Positions 1 to 14,600 of a stretch of 64,000 bases of DNA are shown here, piece after piece. Position numbers and translations under genes: made by a program. The number at the start of each line of letters is the position of its first letter. Position 1 is the first letter of the stretch. The stretch comes from Spisula solida (taxonomy: Eukaryota; Mollusca; Bivalvia; Venerida; Mactridae), in NCBI GenBank assembly GCA_947247005.1, contig OX365962.1, positions 3,073,201 to 3,137,200 of the forward strand, written 5' to 3'. The notes beneath the pieces are model-generated. The model saw only the letters and a program-made list of their open reading frames with translations. It ran no database searches and was not told the origin of the DNA.

Positions 1-608
1 TCTACTTCACCATTATGTTACATAACACAGTCACATTCAAAATCTATTCTAGCCCATAGTGTCACACAATTGCCAAGTTTACATTTGAGCCGGTTGCTTT
101 GCTGGGTTTAAAGGCTATATAGGTAAATAGGTATGCACCGCGACATCATTTGTCGAACCAAACGCACCGAACAAACACACACAGCACGGATATTCCAGTT
201 TCTTCACCTGGAAAAATGTAGAAGAACATATAAAATCTTATTACTTAAACAAAACTTAAAATCTAATTCATTGCACCATGTATGATCCGAACTATCTGTC
301 TCAAATGAGACGCACAAATAATAGCGAAAAGGAAGCAAACCATTATAATTCTGTATGCACATGTACACGTATAATACACAACTATGTCATGTTACATTAT
401 GCTATTACATGAACGGTATTCTAGTTAATGGTGTTAACAATTCAGAATAACGGTTCGATGCCTTCAACAATGACGATTTCATTCAAACAAAACTAATACC
501 GACTTACCTGACTCACTATAGACTATTATCAGGTAATTCCGATTCAGACACCATCCTTCACCATCCACGCTGCCCAAGGAAGTGCGCGCAAATTTTTTAT
601 AGAATGTA

Positions 609-685
609 AGTCACAAGTCATAAGTCATAAGTCACAAGTCACAAGTCACAAGTCACAAGTTCTAAGTCACAAGTCACAAGTCCCA
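609..685. repeat. 7-bp tandem repeat, unit AGTCACA
   Basis: About 11 units of AGTCACA follow one another, with variants AGTCATA, AGTTCTA and AGTCCCA. It is a simple tandem repeat; no function is suggested. Confidence 0.9.
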
Positions 686-1074
686 ACACCTAAGTCAAAA
701 GTGCCCTCCAGGGCTTCCATAGATAAATGTATTTATTTTCAATGAAGATGCGGACGTTATTTCATATCGTTAAAATCGAAAAACACAAATCAAACTAAAA
801 TGTATAAAAATGTATATATTTATGCATGTATATTGTTATATATATGTGTTATTGTAATAGATTAATAATAAAAGTTTGTAAAGGTGTCTATATTCTATGG
901 TCCGTTATGGATCCGGCAATTTAAGCGATAATGATTCCAAACTTAACTCAGATTTTAATATTTAGCACACATTATGTCTGAAAAAATCCTGTAGACGGGA
1001 CTTACCTTAAATAAACGTAGAAATTATAGACAAAACGAAAATGTGACGAAAGAAAATCAGAAAAAACTATGGCT

Positions 1075-1165
1075 CGTCTGAGATTTGAACTCGAATCCCT
1101 CTGCTCATAAAAATCATGATTGAAGCAGACGAACGCGTAACCAAAGTAGCTAACCTCGCTACGTA
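1075..1165 (-). mobile_element. Possible tRNA-derived SINE fragment
   Basis: On the minus strand a box-A-like stretch (TAGCTACTTTGGTTA) is followed by a box-B-like stretch (GAGTTCAAATCTC), roughly at tRNA spacing. No cloverleaf can be drawn, so this looks like a decayed SINE head rather than a tRNA gene. Confidence 0.35.
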
Positions 1166-2365
1166 CATACATTGCGCGGAATTATCTTTACAAATCCACT
1201 CTTCTCTTGACCCGGGGTCACTTTAAGGTCAAACCGCCAATAAAATCATACTCTTCTTATCGTAAGAATCGCGAATAACAGATCTCTGTGTGTAGCTATT
1301 GTAAATTTCGTTGACATGTTTAACAAACTATAATTTTTTGGCGGTGTCTTTTGTGATGAGCATAGCATAAACCCACCTATCAGAAATACGGAAACTCTTG
1401 ACCTCTAATTTATGTCCAACCATTTCATTGGTTTTTGAAGTGGGAAAAACGAGGTTAAATATAAAGCTAGACAGCTAACGCTAAATAACATGATTGGGGA
1501 AATCCCATTTAGTACAGAGCAGATATTTTTAGTGGAAAAAATGCAAAGCAAGTATTTTTCTAGGATCATGTCATACAATGTTTGTCTTGTTACATACTAA
1601 ATTTAGGTCCATACTTGCTAGTGAAAGTCGACCAATCTTACCAAATATACAAGCAAAGCATGAATTTTTGGAATCTATATATCACTTTGTCATTAATGGG
1701 TTTATTTGATAATTATATATTTTGATAGGTGGTTTGTTACTTGTAGTTTAAGATATCAAACATCGTTTTTCATGTTGGTGCGCAAAATGCGATATTTTGG
1801 GGCAAAACCTTGAAAAATATAAACAAAACCGCGAGTTTTGGGAATCGGCTGAATACAAAGTTATTAAAAAGTTTATTTGATAATTAATCACTGTGGTAGG
1901 TACATAGTGCCTTGTAGTTATTTGCATCGGGAATAAATTGCCAGAATATTGCGCTAAATGAGAGTCTTTATGGGCTAAAATATTACAAAATAAAAACGAA
2001 AAGTGCGAATTTTGGGCATCTGTTGATTATTTTGTAATTTTTATCCCATAAAATAAATACCGCACAATATGAAACATGATTTCAGCATTGTAAGAGACAT
2101 ATAAATGATCCGACAAAATTGTTTTCTGTGTAATTTATTTCCCTTTTTGTTAATGTGGCACTTAGGAGGGGACCTGTGCGTCAATAACGACATTTCAATC
2201 GTCATGTCTAGTTTTTATCATGGCATAGCATGCCACTAAGTTGGAACATTTTGAAAAGGTATAACTTTTTGGAAACCTTAAACATTAAACTACACAATTC
2301 TATCAATTTTCAAAGAGTTGAAATTTTGTCCTCAGGTTGGAAATCCCACAACAGAGCTCAATTAT

Positions 2366-2532
2366 ATTGATCAATGAGTGCAGTACACTATCTTGTTGAT
2401 TAGAATTTAGAATCATATATAGCCAATTAATTCAATAAATGACAAATTAAGCAATGGGTAGACTATCTTGTTGATTAGAATTTAGAATTAATTGTAGGCA
2501 TTTATTTCAATAAAATGACAAATTGATCATTG
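2366..2532. repeat. Imperfect 75-bp direct repeat
   Basis: The block containing CTATCTTGTTGATTAGAA occurs twice 75 bp apart (near 2388 and 2463). A third start (AATTGATCATTGAG) runs up to the acceptor of the first RPTP exon. Confidence 0.75.
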
Positions 2533-2554
2533 AGTCGCTAATGAATGATTACAG

Positions 2555-2683
2555 GAAGCATTCAAGATGGACAATGATACATATTACAATGTATGCGAAG
2601 TGATGAAGAGAAAGATAACATTAGACCAACTACAACAATATGTGGCAAACAAAACAAAGGCAGACTTCATCACTGAATTCCAG
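2555..2683 (+). CDS. RPTP exon a: start of D1
   Basis: 129 nt, phase 0 to 0, acceptor TTACAG, donor GTAAGTG. Encodes window residues 1-43, including DNDTYYNV and LDQLQQYV, ending in TEFQ. This matches the helix that opens a D1 domain in RPTPs (pattern L..YI...K....F..EFQ). Confidence 0.93.
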
Positions 2684-5600
2684 GTAAGTGAAATTTTACA
2701 ATTAATTACTAATTAAGAACAATGGGGATAACGTATAGAACGGAAGTGATTACCCTGACGGTTTTTCGACTGTAAATTTCGTCGCTTCGGTAAGTAAATC
2801 TTGATTTTTCTTTGTTTTGTAAGACGTTATCAATGTAATCAACCAGCCCTCCTACCTACCTGCAGACCCAAGCCCATTTTCCCTCCAAATACTTATGATT
2901 AAGAAGAACACTCGATTCTAGTGCGGTTTTGGTTATTACCGAAGCGATGAAATTTACAGCCGAAAAACCGTCAGGTGTATCTCTTCCGTTCTATACGTTA
3001 TCCCCATTGAGAAGGTTTTTGGAGATTGTTGTGAAAGCTGACCAAATGCCTTCGTTCTTATTAATAAGAGCAAAAGTGGGACTTGAATATTTGGTTCTTA
3101 ATTTTAAGGTGTTGTGAAAGAAGACATGAACATTTTATTTATATCTCAATGAAAATATATTTATTCAGAGAGTGTGTGTTTCAATTGCCCATGAAAATAT
3201 AGTGTGTGGATCACCTTGTTTTTACGAAGGAGTAATTTATTTATATGCTGTGTTACTACATTGTCCAATTAAAATACAGTATTTGTAGCATGTGTTGTAG
3301 TTTTGTCCAATGAGAATGCATATATTTATAGTTCCAGTACTCAATGTATCGTATATTTCAGACGTTACCTGTTGGTCTCATCAAATCTTATAAAATCTCG
3401 CAGTCGAGTGAGAATGCATCAAAGAATAGATATCAGGGGATTTATCCATGTAAGTAGTATTTCTTGATTTTCCTGATTTATGTAAATTTATCTTAGTTTA
3501 AACAATATTTATTTCTTTATAAACATATAATATGATAACATTCATTTACACATATTAAGGATTGAGTAGAAAGCTAAGCTTATTAATAAACTCGTTCCTT
3601 ATGAATAGCAGACAATTTATCTTATGGTTTCATTATAGTTTAAACATCTATTATAAATACGATTGTAATAATAATGCAGTTGAATCTGGGTTGTAGTGTC
3701 TCGTCTAAACAGACACAACTACTTCTAAAAGAATATTCATAAACTAGACAAACAATAAGATGAAACAGAAGAAACAGCTGAGTACAAAGAAATACATCAC
3801 AAAGATAATGCGAACTATGTAATGGTACAATACAAATAAAAAGGAACAAACACAGATCATACGGACAGCCACATTTCAACATTACTCCGCAAGGCGCCAA
3901 GTGCATATATGCCTGCATTTATTTTATTGCTGAAACTAGAACATTCAGATTTTTATAGCTGAAACTAGGTCATTCATCGTTTTAACAGCTGAAACTTGTG
4001 CCTTTAGCTGTTAAGTTCATTTTCCCGTTCAGTTATGTGTTATGCATTGTGCCGTGTAATTGTAGTATGTGCTGTTTTTTATGTTTTCGGTGCTTTGCTG
4101 GTTAAAGTTGAATGTTGCCTTCTCTGACCAACGTTCTATTATCTTTTTGACTAACATCATTACAACAACATAATGTACATGTAAAATAATACTTACCGTC
4201 AATGTTACAAAAGCTAATAACAAGAACAGCCACAATTCCACAATGAACAGTTAAATGAACAGTGACAAAGAGTCACATAACAACAGCAAATAACAAGAGC
4301 AACCACATTTTCACAATGAACAGTTAAATGGAACAATGGCACAATGTCACGTAACAACAGCAAAACTCATGAACAACTACAGTTTTACAATGAACAGTAA
4401 AATGAAATGGAATAGTGACAAAAGGCAACATAACAACAGCAAATCACCAGACAGTCACACACACCAAGCACAACTATTTAAATGGGAAGGTAGGTGCGTT
4501 TATACTGTTTTTATTATTACATAGTATACGCACAGCGGTACATGTATCTGAATTTTTTTTAACATAAATAGTTTATACTTGATAAAAGTATATTTAATAT
4601 GTTGCATAATTATATGCAAAATACTAGTATTTGTACAGTTTAGGTTAAAAATAATTGCAATTATCAAAAAAAGTATGTAACAGTGAAATATGAACGAATA
4701 TTCAATGAATAAATATGGGTATTGTATTTAGTCCGTCAGATTGATAAAAATTTGATAAGAATAGTATAAAAAAGACATGTATATTATATTCTGATGAAGG
4801 CGCAAGCCGAAACGTAAATTATACTATAAAAATACGGAACACGTGTTCTGTTGAGTTATTTCCATCTATGAGAATAGTATGAAACTTTTGATGATAATAG
4901 TTGCATTGGAAGGCACAATTCAATAATGAGCGGAGTGTATCTTATTTTAGATGACGACACACTGGTCAAGTTGAAGGGAGAGAACGCAGGATACATGAAT
5001 GCAAGTTATATAGATGTAAGAAGTTTAAAGTTTGTTTCCCTCACTGTGTGCGGGGGTCTAGTCGAGATACGTATACACATAATTATAATATTCACCCACC
5101 CACTTGTTAAGATTGTCGGCCATTTTGATTGACAACTGTTTTCTAAATAAAGTACACAGTTTAAGTATATTTTCAGACATGCTACCGTGCAACCGACTGT
5201 ACATTTTGGTCCACCCCCGTATAAAGATCTAATTATTTGCTTTTATTCAGCGGTTTTAACCATTTGTTTTCAACCGTCATAATACTGCTGATGGGCAATT
5301 TTCACAGCGTTTATGAAAATGATTATCAATCAATTATTTGACCTTTCGCAAGCTTCTGGCAACATAAGCAATAAAAACGTCTTTAAATTTGTTCTTAATA
5401 TTTTAAGATAGTTGTTTTTCTTACTTTTCATAAGATGAAAATATAATGTATCATATGTATTTCTTCCATGCAGGGGTACCAGAAGACTCACGCCTATATT
5501 GCTTCGATGGGTAAAATATTCATCTTTCTATTTTATTTTGTTCTAATATTTGGTTCTTGTAGAAACTGTTTTAAAGATGTAAATTCGATAAATATATTAT

Positions 5601-8600
5601 AAAATATTTAGCTATATTATATGTAGGCATACCGATGAAGCGCGATTTATTCACGACAGGGACGTGTAATACGTTCCTGTTCACGAAAATGCCGACAATG
5701 TACAATATGTTCACGGAAAATACCCATGATGCACGATTCATTCAAATAATATATTCCGAAAATGCACGAATCATTCACGGAACATAACGATAATGCACGG
5801 ATCTTTCACGGAAAATAACGATAATGCGCCACTTTATCACTGGAAATGCACATAACTACATATACTTTTTTACGGAAAATACCGATGATGCACAAGTTTA
5901 TCAAGTAAAATACCGATAATGCGTGACTTTATCACGGAAAATACCGATGCTGCACGATTCTTTCAATGTAAATAAATGGAAACGTATATGTAACAATCAT
6001 CGTTCTAGGTCCTGCTGTCAAATATATGAAGGACATTTCGCCATTTTGGAAAATGATCTGGCAGGAAAATGTTGGCAAGATTGTTATGTTGACCCGAACT
6101 TGGGAAGGTGGGGTAAGTCACAATGTGTATACATGTTCTCATATATTGGGATCCATTATATACCTTCAGAAATAGGACATTTTCTAACTGAAACCAAATA
6201 CCAACCTTTATTTAATGCTAACTGATGATTATGGAGTTCTATCAGTGAAATAAAACCTATATCAGTCACTGGTTATCACCTACAATGTGACTGATATAAG
6301 CTCCACCCCCTCACAGGGACTACTTTAATTTTACCAAAAACTCAACACTAAACTGTCCGTAACTATTTTATTACTGAACGGAAGCATGTCATGTGGGGGG
6401 TTTATTCTTAGTTAGAACGTTTCCTACAAGTTGGTGTATGATTTGATGTACAATTCTCAAAAAAGTTGTTTTCACATATTCACCATAATCCACGATGGCG
6501 GATTTTGAATTGAAAAATGTAAATGGAATAACATATTCATACGCAGTCCAACCACAGTGGTAATTAGGCATAAATAGTGCCAGTTTTGACACCTGATAAG
6601 CATGAAATAAATAGAATATTTGTTTGTTTTGAATGAATATGATTAATATCTTATCTACGCGCTCTTGAAAATATTAAATTTTATCACTACACGATGAGAT
6701 ATAAACCATATTCAATCAAAACAAACAAATATCCTCTATATCTTTAGTTCCTACTTCTAACTACATCCTATCCCCTAAAAAAATCACACAATCCCTTATA
6801 TATCCACACATTCTTCTACCACTTTTCCATTCCTTTATCCTACCAATCCCTTTATCTTGCCCGTCCTTGTATCCTATAAATCATTTTATCCTGTCCATTC
6901 CTTTATCCTACCCATCCCTTTATCTTGCCCGTCCTTTTATCTTATAAATCATTTTATCCTGTCAATTCCTTAATCCTACCCATCCCTTTATCTTGCCCGT
7001 CCTTTTATCCTATAAATCATTTTATCCTGTCAATTCCTTAATCCTACCCATCCCTTTATCTTGCCCGTCCTTTTATCCTATAAATCATTTTATCCTATTC
7101 AAACTTTAGAGCGGTCTCTGTTTCAGACAAACAAGTGTGATCAGTACTGGCCAGACGAAGACTTCACTGACACTCACGCTGATATTCGGGTCACGTGTCA
7201 GAGCGAGCTACAATTCGCCGAATACGCATTACGATCATTCCAAGTCTCACGGGTATAGTTACTTTGTTGTGAATGATTCTAGCATGCTTCATTGAGCAAA
7301 GCCTCTTCTAGTGTGTTTATTAATATGTGTTGTAATTGGTGAAAGGTGTTTTCAAGCTGTATTGTAATTGATCAAATGTGTAAAGATAATCCTTTTCCGA
7401 ATATCCCTATATTTTTATACCGGATCGACATCTTTACATTCAGTGACACAGGTCCCAATACAGCGTTATTGTTAGAGTAGTAAGCATGTTGTCTATGTTT
7501 TCAACATACAAAATGGCGCGTTATTTTGTATAATTAGTATTTGTGTCTGATTTTGTATACGATACTTCAGTGCATTTTGAAAGCGTTTATGCAGCTGCTT
7601 GACACAATTGGGTTGACTAATAGTATGTCTAAGTGGTTCGAGATATACAGATCCGGTGATTGTATTTCTCTGTTTAGTGTTTATGACAATAACTTCAGAC
7701 CTTAAATTGAGTTTGAATAATGGCTAATCAATTATAAATATAGGCGTTTAAAATTCATTGTTTACGTAAGGATGGGAGATTTTGGTTTAAGATCGAATTT
7801 CATTTAGAGAGAGAAATAGCTACGCTGGTTTAATTTATGTCTCGATGACTATAGAAGTGATAAAATCTGATATTCATGTTTGTCAATTCGCTTGAAATTC
7901 GCATTCTGTCAATGTTATGACGTCATATTATATCATATGATAACCTACAGTTTGAGCCGATCAATTGCCAATCTTAATTACGCATTAAGACTACCTACGA
8001 TCGTAATATCTTATGTCGGACAATAGCTGTAAATAAGTAACGTGTAGGTGATATTATAAGTAAATAAAAACATATTCGGTAGAATGGTGTCTCATTTGGT
8101 TAATAAAGGATGTCACCAGTGTAGTTTATCTAGAGATGTTATCAAGTACATTTTGCTCGTTATTACTAAGTAAAATTATGAAAGTCGAAACGTTGTTTTC
8201 ATACATATGATATAATGATTACAGAAAAATGAGAAAAGATTAGTACAACAAATTCATTACACGGCCTGGCCAGACAAAGGAACGCCTGATGACGTCACTA
8301 GCTTGGTAGAGTTCAGACAGAAAGTGAACAGTGTTAGAACAAATCTGACCGGACCAGTTCTAGTTCATTGCAGGTTAGTACAGAGCCTAAAATAAAATAA
8401 GTGTTTTATACCTACTTACCAAAAATCGCCGGACACATTTAATGTTATTGATAAATAAATTGGGGAGGAAATTAGCGAAAGTATTTCGATGGTCGTTCTG
8501 TGAAAACGATACTAAGTGTTTTATTTTAGGACCCTATTACACAAAGCTTCTTGTTATTGTCTAAAAAAAAAATTTCTAAGTTTATTAATTACATTTCTTA

Positions 8601-11600
8601 GATTTTAACGAAAGTCTTAGCTTTTACATCTGTATTTTAGACAGAATATCCCCAAATAAATTAGTAATTGGTAGGTGCGATCTAAATGATAAGTGGCTAA
8701 TTTCAATCGAAAGAACGTGTTACCTCCAAGGATAAGTAGGTACATGTACAAACAAATTGATTAGGGGTTATTCTATTCTCGATTCTGTCTTGTATGTTTC
8801 TCATGTTTTCTGTGCTCGGCTGGTTAAGTTGAGTGCTGCTTTCCCTGTCTGACTTAATATTATCTCTTTGGTAGGAACTTCCTTATAGAATTCAGTCCAT
8901 TTAAAATCCATTGAACAGGCAAAATGTTGCAATTAGTAGGTACAGGTAATGTTTCCAATTAGAACATAATAATTCCTCAAATAGTTAGAATACTAAATAG
9001 TAATTATTATATTGATGATGCCTATTTATTTGAACATAGTCTTTATTTGGCGGTCAGTTTTCTTCTGAACTATAATTGCCTCCATCTGTATTTGAACCCG
9101 GGTTGCCAAGATTAGATGGCAAGCGCGGTAACCATCTACGTAGGCACATGACCTATGACCTTTATCGTAGGTCACATGGAGCAGGATAAATGTGTGTATG
9201 TTCTCCTTTCAGTGCTGGTATTGGGCGAACTGGTACGTACATAGCTTTGGACATACTGGCACGGGAGGGAGAGACTGAACAGAGTGTTGACATATTAGCC
9301 TGTGTCAGAAATATGAGAGAACAACGTGTAAACATGGTACAAACTTGGGTATGTATTATAATATTGGTACAGAATTATATCAACATAACACATGGTACAC
9401 AATTATATCAACATAACACATGGTACAGAATTATATCAACATAACACATGGTACACAATTATATCAACATAACACATGGTACAGAATTATATTAACATAA
9501 CACATGGTACAGAATTATATCAATATAAAACACGATACAGAATTGGGTATGTACTATATTAATATAGCAAAAATAATAAGTTTTGGTCTATTGTTTACTT
9601 TTTCAATGAGATTTAAAGTTAATAATTATGCATCGAATTAATATTGAAATCAGTACAAATGTCCTTGCTTCCAGTATACAAAAATTAGTTTGATAAGTTA
9701 TCACCAACAGGAAATAACAAATATCGGTTAGCTAGAAAAAAATCACCCAACCTAAACCCTTCAAAGACCAAATGATGATAATCTAACTAACATAATTACA
9801 ATTGAATGTGTTTTATTACAATAATATATCAATTATAGTATACCTGTTTTACTAACATGTAAAAATGTTTCTAACACAGGATCAGTATCGTTATCTACAC
9901 AATACAATTGTTCATACATTGACGTTTGATAGTCAACCAATAGAAGCTACTGGTTTTCAAAACTACATGGCTGCACATAGCAACGACGTTCTTGGAACGA
10001 AATTCCAGGTATGAATTACTATTATGATGTACAAAACACTTAAGAGAAAGCGTCTCTCTTTTTGTCTATAAGTGATTTGATGTTCATTTGATATGTATGG
10101 TCACTTTAATAGTTCTATCAAATGATGATCCCTTTCAGACAAATGTATTTACAAGTAACAGATCATTTATCACATGAGTACCATTATTACATGCGGGTAC
10201 AAACCGCGAGACATTGTTCTCAAACGTATGCGTTCATAATAAATGTGTGACTTCACCAACGTTATGGCCTGAAAACGGAACGTCTCCGGCTTTAACTCGT
10301 TTTTTTTTGACACCATTTATCACCCGGTGAATATGGTTATGTGATAAAAAGAATCCGCCGCGCATTTCTTGAACTCGTCGTACCAAAGGCTGGCTTATTA
10401 ACTTAACTTCTTTGTCTCGTTCAAGGTTAATCAATTTTGATCTGTATTGACAACTCGTGATTGATCCTAAATACCTCGCAAAGTTTACTTAACTCTATTG
10501 ATCTCCATAGTCAATATATGGAGGATCCTAAATATCTCCCAAACTCTATGTATAGAGAGACAACATCATTATCCTTTTATTTCGTTCATAGTACATAAGA
10601 CATTATGATACTTGAAGATAAAATGCTTTACCGTCTGGTTCTCGGAATAGTCCAAAGTTGACAGTACATCGACTCGAAATTGTATTTATTCTTTTAACCA
10701 AAGTGATGTATTACAGGAATTGCAAGCAACGCTTGAATGTAGGTCAGAAGACGAAACCAATGCTATAAATAGAAACAAGGGTATCACAGAGAAAAACAGA
10801 AAAGGGGCAGATATACCTGGTAATTATGTTTCCATATTTGTTTTAGTAAATACAAACGAACCTCAACATACATATATATGTAAAGTGTCTCATTTTGTTG
10901 AGCAGGCGTCGAAAGGTCAAGGTGGGATAATATATATGCAGACACATGTTGATAAAACTACTGATACCTTCAATTAGATTACGCTCGTGGCTAAACCATT
11001 GCAGGTTACATAGTCTTTTTTATATTAGAATTCAAAGAATGTGTGTCCGCAAGTGTACACTTTTATTGTATGAAAGAGAAATCCAGAACAATAGTATAGT
11101 AGAACATTTGCTTTGTATGTATGCGTATGTAATTATTTAGGACTTTCGGTCAAGGATAACCCATGAAAGTGCAAGCACTTATTTCCAATGGGGTCCTGTG
11201 TTTTTGCCGAAGGGACAGCGAATAGAAGAAAGATTTGTGATAAAAAGAATCCGGGTGCGTTACCCTAGCTCGTTCCGAATAGACTCCCTGGTTCTTTAAC
11301 GTGCCCGATGTATAGCATCGATACACGCGAGACTACCTCTGGGTTTCCAACCAGTTCATCTCTAGTTGGGATGGAAACACTGAAAAGCGTTTCAGAAATG
11401 AACGAGTGTCCCGGCCGAGTGCGTTAACCACTCGACCACACCACCATGCCACCCTTTGTTTATATTCAATGCATTAAGTACACACTTTAAAAAATATATC
11501 TTTGTAATTCTATGTTGTTCGGTATTCGAAAAGCTTTGTATTTTATACTGTTGATGGATTAGTATTGTATTATTCATTGTTTCCTGGGTTTTGAGTTAGA

Positions 11601-14600
11601 ATCACCCTCCATTTCCTGTCAATTTCCTTCAATGTGTCAAAAACATTACGAGATCATCTATTCATTTTGTTTATTCATATTTTTTATTCAGTTTCATCTA
11701 TTTCTTCTTTTTTTCTATTTTCTATTTGTTAATTTATCTATTGAACTTGGTATTTATTTATTCGTTTATATGCTTGTTTTCATTAATTGTATTTATTTAT
11801 GTAGTTTTATGTTTATCTGTTTATTTGTTTCTTTATTTATATTATAGAAATGTTTTTTTCTAGTTATTTATATATTTTTAATTATTATTAAATAGTATTT
11901 TTTATTAATTCATCGCATCATTATTTATCATATTATTAGCTTATATTATTACAAAAACATATGTTTTGTATACAGTAAACTAAACATGACCAAAACAAAT
12001 CGCGTCGTTTTGTGTAAACCAGTTTGAGTTATGTCGTGTTTTTGTTTTTTTGTTACTTGTTTTATAGGAGATTTAGACAGACCACGAGTATATCTTGGAA
12101 TTACACACGGCTCATCTGACTACATCAACGCCCTTTTTGTGAATGTAAGTATATCTAATATATGCTATAATGATATAAAATCAATCAAATTTGCATCGAA
12201 TATTAACATCCTATATCAAATTACATTTGTATATTAAATTGAAAAATATTTCGAATTATGATTAAATAAAACATCGAATTTGTCTTGAAATTATACATAA
12301 AATTATATTACAAGTTAACATATAGACAGGTTGTTGTGCTTACCATATTTACCACAGTACAACTAGAGACCGCGAAACCCTTCAGTTGTTAAACTATGAT
12401 TGAATTATCGCTAGTTCGCTTTTATTTGTGTGTCATCTGCGACATCTTGAAACTTCACAAGCGCAAATATGGGTTTTGGCGCCTGGAGAAACCAGACATC
12501 GCTGATAATCGAAACCAGACTAGACTATAATTAGCGCCAAAACCCAGCCTGAAGTTGTACACCGATTTTTTTTATATATTGAAGTTATACATCGAATAAC
12601 ATTGAATGTGTATATTGAATTATATTGAAATTAGACATCAAATACTGTATACAAAATTATATATCAACTTACTGTTAAGTTATATTTTGATTTATACTGA
12701 AATTATATACAGAATTATTCTTACATTATACACCTAATTACGTAGAAGGTGTACGTCGAATAATATTGAAATTATACAATAGATTATTTAGAAATATGTT
12801 GTAATTCACAGAGTTACCGACAAGCAAAATATTTTGTCCTGACACAAACACCTTTACCGACTACTTTGAGTGATTTCTTGGCGTTGGTTGTACAAGAAAA
12901 GTGTCCGCTAATCATCAACATGGATGCGGAAACAATGCAGCGTGAAGTAAGTATACATTCTGTTTTGCACATAGAGGATCTTGCATGAGTGCTCATTACA
13001 TACGAGGGCCTCGTACGAGTTTTATTAAACAAGTGGACAAAACAATATGACACGAGGCTTTTTTGTCGACGGGTTCGATAAAATCGTATGTAATGAGCAC
13101 TAATGTATGATTCTATTTATCACATAACCTTATAGAACGCGTTTTTTCTTACAAAATGATAATGTATTCTGCATATGTTTTAGCGGCACAATAAGCGCGA
13201 CGTCTTGGCGACGTTAGTATTATCCTGACGTCAGTGGTCGATTGAAGCTAACGATTGGTTAATGTCACGCCAGGCTCATTTAAAAAGTTATTGCACATTC
13301 TGGGAGTGCCGAACGATATTTACGGCACGGCTTTACGGCACTGCTGGACCGCGGGTTATGTGATAAACATGGTTTATCTAATGTCGATATTTGTTAATTC
13401 ATTTAACCCCTTTTCTCAACAAAAGAGTGTATTGTTATTCTCCTCTCTCATTAGCTTTTTAAATGTTTCTCTATTAACAGAATCGTCAAAAAACATGTAA
13501 CATCATATTATATATGTGACTCTCCACAAATAACCACACTTGGTTATAATATTAATAACATACTTATATTTATTGGTAACTAACTCAATGTTGATATTTG
13601 TGTACATATTTGTATTTTCATGTGTGTAAAACAATATTTATGAGACTCGATAATGTTTTACATTTTGTTAACCTCATTTTTTCATGTAAACATGAAATGA
13701 GAGAATAAAGATATTTGACTTTGACTTTGAAAAAAAAAATTCAGTTACGTACAGCGGCTGATCCAACAAACTTGTTATCTGAGGGAGAAACCGGCTCCTC
13801 TTCACTCATCGTGATGGACACTATCAGAAATGAAAAACTGAAACTACATAATGTCATTATATTTTACAGGATATTGGAGCTTATTGTCCCGTTAACAATG
13901 AAACCATTAAATCTGGGCCATTTACAGTGAAGACATCGTCTAGAAAGCGTCATGAGAATTACACTCAGAGAGAATTGACCATTAAATATCAACACTCGGT
14001 AAGTACCAACATGGAAGCCAATGTTGAACCACAGGAACTTGCATAACTTAAAAAAGTTTGACCATGACTTCCATTGAAGACAAGTACTATATGATAAACC
14101 TCTTATGATTCATGCTTCTGTTGAAATAAGACCAAAATACATCTTCATCTGCATCAAACATCCGACTATTACAGGGTGGCGCTGTTGGAGCAAACAATTA
14201 TTAAAGAATAAGTATGTCACAAGTGTTAAAAGTGTAAAAGATAAAAAGACATTATGTTACAGTTAAACATGTACGTGCAATTACATTTTAATGACCGGAA
14301 TATGCAAAGGAGACAACTCTTGCAGTGAAAACATCCAAAGAAATAATCATCTAACTTGAGCTAAACACCTTTTTATGTTCAGTAGAAATTAAAAAATAGA
14401 TCTAGCTAAAAGTTACAGAAAATTGCAAGAGAATATATTGTCACCAGTGATATTAAAATACTATGCACAACAACATATCAATACAAACATAAAAGCTTGG
14501 GCAAGGCTAGCCACCTGTACACTTTCAGATTTGTGAAAGTAACGTTTGGATTGGATGATTGAAAGGTCACTTGAACATGACCCCGTATGGAGTACCATCA

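Larger units (their letters stand above)
1..2554. other. Sequence upstream of first recognised RPTP exon (intron or intergenic)
   Basis: No exon could be supported here. The first recognised RPTP exon starts in phase 0 behind an acceptor, so this is most likely the 3' part of a large intron, with the ectodomain and membrane exons further left. It holds a 7-bp tandem repeat (609-685), a possible tRNA-derived fragment (about 1075-1165) and an imperfect 75-bp direct repeat just before the exon. The remainder is featureless AT-rich DNA. Confidence 0.5.

Noticed and set aside
13255..13930. Open frames running into RPTP exon m
   Set aside because: They cover retroposon and SINE-like debris before the acceptor; phase and homology only support 13870-13998.
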